Assembly: GCA_028287505.1 (NCBI GenBank)
Contig: JAQBPN010000076.1
Location: 64,069 to 128,068 of the forward strand
Source: Fibrobacterota bacterium
GTDB lineage: Bacteria; Fibrobacterota; Fibrobacteria; UBA11236
DNA length: 64,000 nt
Direction of reading: 5' to 3'
Made by a program: the position numbers and the translations under genes
Shown: positions 54,730-62,582 of the stretch, piece by piece
How positions within the stretch are numbered: position 1 is the first letter of the stretch
Layout: each line of letters opens with the position of its first letter
Notes under the pieces: model-generated
The model's database searches: none
What the model saw: only the letters and a program-made list of their open reading frames with translations
What the model was told of the DNA's origin: nothing

Positions 54730-56298
54730 TCACTCTACCGGCGGCTTGGGCGTCAAGGTGACCAGGGGAACCAGAAGCTCCTCGATGGACAGCCCCCCGC
54801 CCACCATCTGTCCCTTGAACTGGGTCACGAAGTACTGGAACTTGTTCGGATACACGAAGTAGTAGTTGTCCTTCGCGATGGCATAGGCGATTTCGCCCAC
54901 CTCACCCGGCAACCCGTATTGCACCGGAGTCTCGACGAACAGCGCATGGCGTTCATCGCAGGAAATGTTCTGCCCGATCTTCACGCGGGGATTGGGAGTC
55001 TTCTCTTCTTGGCAGAAGACCTCCGCCGGGGAATCGACCAGGACCGTGCCGTGATCGCTGGTCAGGATCACGGTGCGATTCCGTTCCGCGAACATTTTCA
55101 GGATCTCGAACAGCTTTGAGGAGCGGAACCATGTCTTGGCCAGCTCGCGGAAGCCTTTTTCGTCCGGAACGATTTCCTTCACCAAAGCGCTTTCGCGGCG
55201 CAGCTGGTTGAGCATGTCGAAGAATTCCACCACGATGGTAAGCAGGGATTCTTCGTCGTATTTGCCGATTTCCTCGGCCAGCATCTGGCTGTCTTCCGGT
55301 TGGCGCAGGTGGACGATCTTGGGCTCTTCGATATCCACGCCGTTGATGCGGAGATTCATCCGCAACAGCTCGCGTTCGTATGGGGCCTTATCCTCTTCCT
55401 CCTGCATCTTCCGCCACATCTGCGGCTGCTTGAGGCTGACTTCGCGCGGGGTCTGGCCCGAGAACAGGCCTACGCGGCAATTGGTCTTTTCGCTGGGCAG
55501 CAGCGACCAGGACATGGCGTTCTCGACCTTGAAATACTGTTCCAGCATGGGCTGCAGGGCCAGCCATTGATCCACGCGGAAGCCCGCCATCACCAGCATG
55601 CAGACCTTGTCGCCCTTTTTGAGGAGCGGCACGACCTTACGCTTGATGGCCTGGGTGCAGATGTTGGGATTGCCGCCTTTTTTTCCGAACCAGGACACGT
55701 AGTTCTCTTCCACGTAGGCGATGAACTTGCGCGACATCTCTTTCTTCTGCCCCTGGTGGGTATCCTCCAGCCCCTGATCGGAAAGGGCTTGGATGTCGTT
55801 GTCCCACTTGCACAGCTGGAAATAGATCTTCTCCCACTTGGAGGGGAGGAGGTTGGTCATGAGGTTGGATTTGTTTTCCGAGAGCTCGCGCACGTAGGAG
55901 GACGTGACGTGATTGCTGCGGATGGCGCGCGAATGGAGAATGCTTTTGCAGACCGACAGGATCTGGGAAGGGTTGACGGGTTTGATCAGGTAGCCGTTGA
56001 TGTTGCGTCCCAGCGCGGCTTCCATCAGGCGTTCTTCCTCGCTTTTGGTCACCATGACCACGGGAATGTTCTGATCGTACTCCTTGATTTCCTCCAGGGT
56101 GCTCAAGCCGTCCTTGCCGGCCATCTGCTCATCCAACAGCACCAAATCGTACGGCTTGCTCTTGATCATCGCCACGGCATCGTCTCCGTTGGTGGCTTTC
56201 TCGACCACGTAGCCGTGTTCCTCCATGAACATGATATGGGAGCGGAGGAACTCGATTTCGTCGTCGACCCAAAGCAGGCGTTTTCCGGTATTGTTCAT
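54730..56298 (-). CDS. porX: PorX-like response regulator with PglZ/alkaline-phosphatase-type domain
   Basis: A 522-residue two-domain regulator. The receiver domain has the acidic pair Asp12-Asp13, phospho-acceptor Asp56 (VLLDEQM), Thr84 and Lys106. There is no DNA-binding domain. The C-terminal part from about residue 200 is of the PglZ (alkaline-phosphatase superfamily) type, with the TSDHGT metal-site motif in RTVILTSDHGTVL. This is the architecture of PorX, the regulator of type IX secretion in Porphyromonas, where the effector domain cleaves oligonucleotide messengers. The start overlaps the kinase stop by four bases (56295-56298). It is probably phosphorylated by that kinase. Confidence 0.92.
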   Translation of the reverse strand: MNNTGKRLLWVDDEIEFLRSHIMFMEEHGYVVEKATNGDDAVAMIKSKPYDLVLLDEQMAGKDGLSTLEEIKEYDQNIPVVMVTKSEEERLMEAALGRNINGYLIKPVNPSQILSVCKSILHSRAIRSNHVTSSYVRELSENKSNLMTNLLPSKWEKIYFQLCKWDNDIQALSDQGLEDTHQGQKKEMSRKFIAYVEENYVSWFGKKGGNPNICTQAIKRKVVPLLKKGDKVCMLVMAGFRVDQWLALQPMLEQYFKVENAMSWSLLPSEKTNCRVGLFSGQTPREVSLKQPQMWRKMQEEEDKAPYERELLRMNLRINGVDIEEPKIVHLRQPEDSQMLAEEIGKYDEESLLTIVVEFFDMLNQLRRESALVKEIVPDEKGFRELAKTWFRSSKLFEILKMFAERNRTVILTSDHGTVLVDSPAEVFCQEEKTPNPRVKIGQNISCDERHALFVETPVQYGLPGEVGEIAYAIAKDNYYFVYPNKFQYFVTQFKGQMVGGGLSIEELLVPLVTLTPKPPVE

Positions 56299-57629
56299 GG
56301 CTTTTTCCTGGTGGTTCTTTCCGGGGCCAGTGGCAGTACTATCTCGAACTGAGTGCCCACATCCCGTTGACTTTTCTCAACATAGATTTTTCCGTCGTGG
56401 TATTCATTAACTATCCGGCGACAGAGCGACAGGCCCAAGCCCCAGCCCCTTTTCTTGGTGGTAAAGCCGGGGTTAAAAATGTGTTTGACGTGCTCGCGCG
56501 GGATGCCTTTACCATTGTCCGCCAGGGAGATGTGCACGCTCTCCTCTTCGGAGGCGTACCGGGTGGAAATCGTGATCAGTCCCGCCTCAACCTCGATGGA
56601 GTCCACCGCGTTGCGGATGAGGTTTTCGATCACCCAGCCCATCAGCTCCCGGTTGATCCAGATTTCCGGCAGGTCCTCCAGCTTCAGGTCCAGGCTGATG
56701 CGCTTGCCGAGGTGGGGAAGGCGGGAAGAGAAGTAATTGGCCGTGAAGCCTATGATCTCGTTGAGATCCGCCTTCTTCAGTTCCGGGGTCGAACCTATCT
56801 GGGAGAACCGGGTGGCCACCTTGTTGAGGCGGGAAATGTCGCTTTCCATCTCCCCTAGGATGCGCAGGTTCTTCTCCGAATCCGGGATGCTCTCCAGCTT
56901 CATCCGCAGGAAATCGATCCAGCCGAGCAGGGAGGAGATGGGCGTTCCCAACTGGTGCGCCGTTTCCTTCGCCAACCCCACCCACAAAACGCTCTGTTCG
57001 TTGGAGCGGATGATGTGGAAACCGAAATAGCCCACGAAGCAGAACAGGAAGATGATGACGAGTTCCACCATGGGCATCCAGGCCAGGATGTGCACCAGGG
57101 TGAATTCCCCGTAATGCAGAAAGCCGAAGGTGTGTCCCTCCGCTTCCAACTCCAGGGGCTGGTTCTTCTTGTCCATGTCCTTGACCAGCTTGAGCAGGAA
57201 CTCCTGCTCCCTTTTCGCCAGGTAGAAGAAGGGCACCTGCGGGATCTTGTTCTTGCCTTTGCTCCAGAACTTGTAGCTGATGTTGTTCCAGTTGATGGGC
57301 ACGTTCTGGTTGTCGGTGATGACCATGGGCACCTGGGACTTGCGCACGATCTCGTTGAAGATGACGTTGATCTCTTCGCGGTTCAACTGTTCGGCGATGG
57401 CCACGGCGTAGAGACGCGCTTCCTTGTCGTTGATCTGGAGCGCCTGGGATTCCAGGTTGCTGATGAAGATCTGGTTCAGGATGGTGAAACAGGCCAGCAA
57501 GGCCAGGGCGCTGGTGAAGAGGATGTACTTGATGTTGGCGAGGGAAAGGGAAGTCAGCCACCCCCGCAGTTTGCGCAGGGGAGGCAGCAGTTGGAAGAAC
57601 CGGGTGGGGAAGGAACGGTCGGAAGCCAT
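56295..57629 (-). CDS. Sensor histidine kinase, PorY-like partner of PorX
   Basis: A 444-residue membrane kinase. Two membrane segments (about 30-52 and 190-212) bracket a periplasmic sensor of roughly 140 residues. The phospho-acceptor His is in AKETAHQLGTPISSLLGW, and the HATPase part has VIENLIRNAVDSIE, DNGKGIPREH and GWGLGLSLCRRIV. It overlaps the PorX-like gene, forming a co-transcribed pair. In P. gingivalis porX and porY are unlinked, so an operon here is informative. Confidence 0.92.
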   Translation of the reverse strand: MASDRSFPTRFFQLLPPLRKLRGWLTSLSLANIKYILFTSALALLACFTILNQIFISNLESQALQINDKEARLYAVAIAEQLNREEINVIFNEIVRKSQVPMVITDNQNVPINWNNISYKFWSKGKNKIPQVPFFYLAKREQEFLLKLVKDMDKKNQPLELEAEGHTFGFLHYGEFTLVHILAWMPMVELVIIFLFCFVGYFGFHIIRSNEQSVLWVGLAKETAHQLGTPISSLLGWIDFLRMKLESIPDSEKNLRILGEMESDISRLNKVATRFSQIGSTPELKKADLNEIIGFTANYFSSRLPHLGKRISLDLKLEDLPEIWINRELMGWVIENLIRNAVDSIEVEAGLITISTRYASEEESVHISLADNGKGIPREHVKHIFNPGFTTKKRGWGLGLSLCRRIVNEYHDGKIYVEKSQRDVGTQFEIVLPLAPERTTRKKP

Positions 57630-57708
57630 CGCCTAGACCATGCCTGGGTGGAAGCCGGAATGCAAAATGGAAATTACAAAGTGCAAAATGTCCGGACCCC
57701 CTGGTTTT

Positions 57709-58989
57709 TCACTTCTTCTTCGGCTTGATCTCCGTCAGCCCGCCCATGTACGGCTGCAATACTTCCGGGATGCGCAATCCGCCCTCGGCGGTTTGATGGC
57801 TTTCCAGCAAGGCCACCAGCACGCGCGGGGTGGCCAGTCCGGACCCGTTCAAGGTATGGATGAACTGCATCTTGCCGTCGATCTTGGTGCGGATGTTGGC
57901 CCGGCGGGCCTGGAAATCCTCGAAGTTGGAAACGGAAGAGACCTCCAGCCAACGCTCTTCGGCGGGGGCGAATACTTCCAGGTCATAGCATTTGGCGGCG
58001 CCGAATCCCAAATCCCCCGCGCACAGCTCCAGGACCCGGTAGTGCAATCCCAGTTTCTGCAGCAAGGTTTCCGCGCAGGCGCGGAGATATTCGTGGGCCT
58101 CGTAGGATTTGGCCGGATCGCTGAACATCACCATTTCGACCTTGTTGAACTGATGCAAGCGGAGGAAACCGCGCGTATCCTTCCCCCACGATCCCGCCTC
58201 GCGGCGGAAGCAGGCGGAATAGGCGGCGTAGGATATGGGCAGCGTCGCCGCGTCCAGAACCTCGTTGCCGTGCATGTTGGTCACCGGCACTTCCGCGGTG
58301 GGGATCAGATACAGATCATCGGCATCGCAATGGTACATGTCCTCTTCGAATTTCGGCAGCTGGCCGGTTCCGATCATGGAGGCCCTGTTCACCACGTAAG
58401 GAGGCGAGACTTCGGTGAATCCATGGTTTGCCACATGGAAATCGAGGAAAAAGTTCAGCATGGCCCGTTCCAGGCGCGCGCCCAGGCCGGTATAGATGGG
58501 GAATCCGCTGCCCGTGATCTTGGCGCCCCGCTCGAAATCGAACAGGCTCAGCTCTTTGCCCACGTCAAGATGGTGTTTGGGCTTGGCCGATGCGGCGGCG
58601 GGTTTCTGTCCCCATTCCTTGACGACCTTGTTGTCCGCGGAGGAGCGTCCATCGGGAACGGAGGCGTGGGGAAGGTTCGGCACCAGCAAGGCCAAGGCCT
58701 TGAAGCGCGACTCCAAGTCGTCGAACTTTTCCTGTTGGGCCTTGATCTCATCGCCCAGGGTGCGGGTCTTTTCGATGTCCGCCTGGGCGTCCTGCCCGGT
58801 GCGCTTGAGCTTGGCGATGTTTTCCGTGGCGGTGTTGCGCTCGGATTTCAGTTGATCGAGGCGCACATTGATTTTGCGCTTTTCGATATCGATGTTCACC
58901 ATGGCGTCCAGGTCCACCTTGGCGCCACGCCGTTCCAGGCCATGCCTGATTTTGTCGACCTCTTCCCGGTACAACCGCGGATCCAGCAT
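57709..58989 (-). CDS. serS: Seryl-tRNA synthetase
   Basis: A 426-residue class II synthetase. The N-terminal coiled coil (residues about 30-100: DQLKSERNTATENIAKLKRTG ... DDLESRFKALA) binds tRNA-Ser. Motif 2 is FRREAGSWGKDTRG and motif 3 NGSGLATPRVLVALLESHQ. The C-terminus is Lys-rich. It is divergent from the TonB-receptor-like gene across 204 bases and lies 79 bases upstream of the kinase gene on the same strand. Confidence 0.97.
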   Translation of the reverse strand: MLDPRLYREEVDKIRHGLERRGAKVDLDAMVNIDIEKRKINVRLDQLKSERNTATENIAKLKRTGQDAQADIEKTRTLGDEIKAQQEKFDDLESRFKALALLVPNLPHASVPDGRSSADNKVVKEWGQKPAAASAKPKHHLDVGKELSLFDFERGAKITGSGFPIYTGLGARLERAMLNFFLDFHVANHGFTEVSPPYVVNRASMIGTGQLPKFEEDMYHCDADDLYLIPTAEVPVTNMHGNEVLDAATLPISYAAYSACFRREAGSWGKDTRGFLRLHQFNKVEMVMFSDPAKSYEAHEYLRACAETLLQKLGLHYRVLELCAGDLGFGAAKCYDLEVFAPAEERWLEVSSVSNFEDFQARRANIRTKIDGKMQFIHTLNGSGLATPRVLVALLESHQTAEGGLRIPEVLQPYMGGLTEIKPKKK

Positions 58990-59193
58990 TTTCTCAATCT
59001 CCTATCAGCGGGAATGAAATTTAGTCAAGAATGGCCTGATAAGCACGCGGCTGACCTGAAAGGGCGCCCCGGACGGCCCATTCCCCCGCCGGACGACGAC
59101 TATGCCCGAAGCGGCATACTATAGTAGTTTATAACCGTTTTTGGCCATTGCCGCCGGACCCGGATCGGACCGGACGGTCATCAACCCCAGGGG

Positions 59194-61635
59194 GTGCTTT
59201 TGCAGCGTACCGTAGGTATCAGGATATGGGGAGCGTCCCTCTTCGCGTGGTTGCTCGTGTCGGCCATGCCCGCGTTCGCCCAGACCTACAATGTGGTGGG
59301 ACTCGTCCAGGACGGAGAGAAAGGAGAACCCATCGGCCAGGTGGAAATCTCCCTGCAAAGCGGAAAAATCCTGGGCTATACCAAGTCCAACGGCCGGTTC
59401 GAAATCACCGTCAACAGCCATAACTCGACCCTGGTATTCAAGCACCGCACCTACAAACCGCAAGAGCTGGATCTCACCGATCTCACCGAACTGATCGATA
59501 TCGAAGTGTCCCTGGAATCCGAGATCATCGAACTGGCGCAGAAGGATACCCTGGCGCACCGGACTTTGTCCCGCGAGTTGGGCCAGGCCAAATCGATGGA
59601 AGAGCTGGAGCTGATGCAGGGCATGCGCATCGATCTCAACGATCACCTCCGCCAGCTTCCCGGCGTGTCCGGCATGAATGAATTCACCAACGACATTTCC
59701 GTGTGGGGCTCCCGCACCAACGATGTGACCCATTATCTGGGCCAAAGCCGCATTCCCAGCCTCCGTCATCTGGACATCGGCTTTCCCGGGAACCAGAGCG
59801 TCCTCAATCCCCGCCTTCTCAAATCCATCACCCTTTCGGACAACCTGGCCAAAGGTCCCATCAACCAGGGCAACGCCTCCGCGCTGGTCTATGATTTGAA
59901 GGAAGGCGATCCCAACAACATCACCGGCGACGTGGTCTTCGGCACCGTCAACCGGGAGCTGAACCTGACCGGCTATTGGGGCGGCCGCACCTTCATCGTC
60001 AGCGGCCGCTATTTGGAGCCCACCTTTCTGGCCAATCTAGGGGAGCATTTCTACACCGACCCCAAGGATGCCCGCATCCAAAGCGACGGCAAGCCCTGCA
60101 AAACCGATTGCCAGACCCTCAAGGAACCCTTCACGTTCAAAACCGCGGACGGCTATATAGGGACCTTTCAAAAGGACTCGACGGGCGCCTTTTCCCGCCA
60201 TAGCATCATAGGCCTGGACGACTCCTACCGGGTGCTGCAGGATGTTTCCACCACACCGGGCAAAAGCGAAGCCCAAACCCTGGTGGACGGTACCCAGGAC
60301 GGGTGGATGTACGCCTATGAGGCGATGACGCCGCATGAAACGGGGGACCTTCAATACGCCTTGGGCTTCATGCGCCGCAACCGCGAGGAAACCTTCCGGG
60401 ATACCCTGCCGCCCAACATCGGCGACCTTTCCTCATCCTATCCCTGGTACCCGGCCAACGGGACGAGTTCCGTGGACAACTTGATCGGGGACAACAGCAC
60501 CCAGGATTTCCAGGTGACCACCTCGATGCAATGGAATTCCAACGGAAAGCTGTTGGGCGCCTCCTACGGTTATGGTTGGGACATGGAGTATCTCCAGCAA
60601 ACCCGCAATTACCTGGATATCAGTCCCGGAAATCCCCCTCTGGTGCGGAACCAGGATTATGGATTGGGCAACGGGTTGTTGCGGCTGCGCTGGAACACCG
60701 GGGAAAAGCAGACCGTGGAGGCGGCGGTCGGCGCCTCCTTTGTCTATCAGGCATTGTTCGACGGCGAGGATGCCGGCCTCAAGACGCCGGCGCCGCTGGC
60801 TTCCCTCCGCTATACCCGTCCTTTGATCGGCAATATCATCGGATACGGAGAACTGGCCTTGCGGGAAAACACGGCCATCCAACCTACGGGATTGAACCGC
60901 ATCGATGCGGTCACCACTTCCAGCGTGGAAGGCAAAATCGGAACCGAAGCCGCTTGGCTCGATGAAATCAAAATGACCGCCAGCCTGTATTCCCGCTTTT
61001 ACAAGGACCCGGTCCTTCCCGTCCCCGAGGTGTTCTGGAATTACGCGGAGACCCATTCTTCAGACTACGCCTACGCCAATGGCGGCAATGTGACCGTGGC
61101 CTGGCTGCCCAGCCATCACTTCGGAATGAACGTCAACGCCTCGGTGGTGCAAGGCGATTACCATCTGGAAGACGATACCTTCCTTCCCTGGGAAGCCAAC
61201 CGCAGCCTCGATCTGGTTTCCAACATCCGCATCCTGCCCCGCAACGATTCCCTGTTGAGTTTCATCCTGACCTACGGCGCAAGCAATGACGGCCCGCTCT
61301 ACGAATACACGGGCCTGTACGACAACGGACCGACGCAAAGCCGTACCGTCGGAGTCGACCAGCTCTATCCTCTGGTCTCGCGGCAGAGGACGGATGTCCG
61401 CATCAATCTCGATTTGCCCAGCAAATGGCGGCCGCTTGAATCCATGCGTTTCTTTTTCGAAGCGGACAACATCTTCGCCGACTTCGACAACTCGAACTTC
61501 TCCTACCTGGGCGGCTCGAACCAGCGCAAACGCGGGTGGTCGCGGGCCAACGCCAACGGAGATCTGACGCCGGTGGTGACGCGGGGCATGGGCCTCTTCA
61601 TCATGTTCGGCTTTGAGGGGAAGCTGCTTCTCTAG
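59194..61635 (+). CDS. TonB-dependent receptor-like outer-membrane protein
   Basis: An 813-residue exported protein (signal GASLFAWLLVSAMPAFAQ). A carboxypeptidase-D-regulatory-like domain (VVGLVQDGEKGEPIGQVEISLQSGKILGYT ... LVFKHRTYKPQELDL) is followed by a plug (DLNDHLRQLPGVSGMNEF, SISVWGS-like DISVWGSRTNDV) and a long beta-barrel (about 230-813), ending GFEGKLLL. No TonB box is evident. The substrate is unknown. The GTG at 59194 is next to AGGGGG, so the TTG at 59200 is also a fair start. The gene ends 12 bases before structured element C. Confidence 0.85.
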   Translation: MLLQRTVGIRIWGASLFAWLLVSAMPAFAQTYNVVGLVQDGEKGEPIGQVEISLQSGKILGYTKSNGRFEITVNSHNSTLVFKHRTYKPQELDLTDLTELIDIEVSLESEIIELAQKDTLAHRTLSRELGQAKSMEELELMQGMRIDLNDHLRQLPGVSGMNEFTNDISVWGSRTNDVTHYLGQSRIPSLRHLDIGFPGNQSVLNPRLLKSITLSDNLAKGPINQGNASALVYDLKEGDPNNITGDVVFGTVNRELNLTGYWGGRTFIVSGRYLEPTFLANLGEHFYTDPKDARIQSDGKPCKTDCQTLKEPFTFKTADGYIGTFQKDSTGAFSRHSIIGLDDSYRVLQDVSTTPGKSEAQTLVDGTQDGWMYAYEAMTPHETGDLQYALGFMRRNREETFRDTLPPNIGDLSSSYPWYPANGTSSVDNLIGDNSTQDFQVTTSMQWNSNGKLLGASYGYGWDMEYLQQTRNYLDISPGNPPLVRNQDYGLGNGLLRLRWNTGEKQTVEAAVGASFVYQALFDGEDAGLKTPAPLASLRYTRPLIGNIIGYGELALRENTAIQPTGLNRIDAVTTSSVEGKIGTEAAWLDEIKMTASLYSRFYKDPVLPVPEVFWNYAETHSSDYAYANGGNVTVAWLPSHHFGMNVNASVVQGDYHLEDDTFLPWEANRSLDLVSNIRILPRNDSLLSFILTYGASNDGPLYEYTGLYDNGPTQSRTVGVDQLYPLVSRQRTDVRINLDLPSKWRPLESMRFFFEADNIFADFDNSNFSYLGGSNQRKRGWSRANANGDLTPVVTRGMGLFIMFGFEGKLLL

Positions 61636-61647
61636 TCGCTCTTGGGC

Positions 61648-61886
61648 CCCCGGCCTGCGCGCCGCGCGGGGCGTGGGGCTGGCAGCTCCAGGGGGTCGGC
61701 GCCGGGTTCCCTGCGGGCTTCCGGCCCGACAACGGATCCATTCTCTGCGGCCGCTACGCTTGCTCGTGATTAGCCGGTCGCTCCATTGATTCCTTCGGAA
61801 GACCACTCGCTGCGCGCTCCGGTCGCCGGGCCCGCCTCACCCCTTACGCTGAACGCCCCACGCCCCGCGCGGCGCGCAGGCCGGGG
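61648..61886 (+). repeat. Structured 3'-UTR element, copy C (after the TonB-receptor-like gene)
   Basis: A perfect 31-bp inverted repeat (61648-61678 with 61856-61886) starts 12 bases after the receptor stop. The core ATTAGCCGGT (61769-61778), CGCTC, CATTGATTCC-TTCG-GGAAGA (61784-61802) forms a stem with a UUCG tetraloop. Stem-core and core-stem distances are 90 and 53 bases, nearly those of copies A and B. This copy has the most stable core hairpin. Confidence 0.78.
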
Positions 61887-62335
61887 TCGCAACGGTGGCC
61901 CGGGGAAATAGCGTCCCCGCGAGAGACCTTTCACGGCGGGGTGGAAAAGGCGCTGCCGAGGCCACACCGGTGTTTGGGTTTCCCGCGTGGGAATACGAAG
62001 AGACTTCTCAGACTCCCACGGGATGAAAAGCGTCCGGCCTCAGGGCGTGGTGGGAAAGCGGGGAAGTGTGTCAACAGAGGACGACGGGAAAGCGAAGAGG
62101 GTCTGACCGCAGGGGTATTCGCGGAGTTAAGGCCAAGAGGGTTGTGTCGCGGGGAGAGATCCCTAGGAGGATGCGGCGCCTAAGCTGACGGGGTTCTGTG
62201 ACCGTCCACGCTGGGGCTCAAGCGTGGACTGGACTGATGGTGGGTCAATCGGGTTAGGCACCCGTGGCTTCCGTCGCTTTTTCTTATGGGACCACGCAGA
62301 CCCGCCGCGTCCCCTGCGTTCGACCGTGTGCGCCA

Positions 62336-62544
62336 GCGGGGGGGGCTCGGGGCGAATCAGGCGCAGGCAACAAAACCGGGGTCGCCGACGGAGCGTCCGC
62401 GCGACCCTCTTCCAACGGAACCAATGGTGAGACCGGCTAATGGGCGCGTGGACGCGGCGACCGCCAGGAGCCGATCCGTCGGCGACCAGCGACCCACCGC
62501 ATCAGCCGGTGACTTGCCGAAGCCGTGCGCCCCGAGCCCCCCGC
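62336..62544 (-). repeat. Structured 3'-UTR element, copy B (after the HtrA gene)
   Basis: On the minus strand, 38 bases after the HtrA stop. The closing helix is 62528-62544 with 62336-62354 (CGCCCCGAG... with GCGGGG...CGGGGCG), perfect except for two extra G residues. The core is ATTAGCCGGT, CTCAC, CATTGGTTCC, GTTG, GGAAGA at 62441-62408. Stem-core and core-stem distances are 86 and 53 bases. Confidence 0.75.
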
Positions 62545-62582
62545 GCCCCCCCTCGCGGACGTGCGCGACCAACCAGACCGCG

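Larger units (their letters stand above)
61636..62582. other. 947-base gene-free region holding two structured elements
   Basis: No plausible protein frame. It carries element C (plus) from 61648, element B (minus) from 62336, and between them about 450 bases of GC-rich sequence with extra hairpins: TCCCGCGTGGGA/TCCCACGGGA (61981-62023) and GTCCACGCT/AGCGTGGAC (62204-62229). The middle part could itself be a structured RNA; I find no RNase P, tmRNA or other known signature. Confidence 0.65.

Noticed and set aside
54441-62259. Integron attC sites suggested by GCCTAAC (54441-54447) and GTTAGGC (62253-62259) near the structured elements
   Set aside because: The motifs lie outside the closing helices, in opposite orientation relative to the elements, and no paired attC boxes, cassettes or integrase are present.
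61887-62335. RNase P RNA or tmRNA candidate
   Set aside because: I do not find the conserved RNase P P4 sequences (GAGGAAAGTCC type) or the tmRNA ends and tag reading frame.
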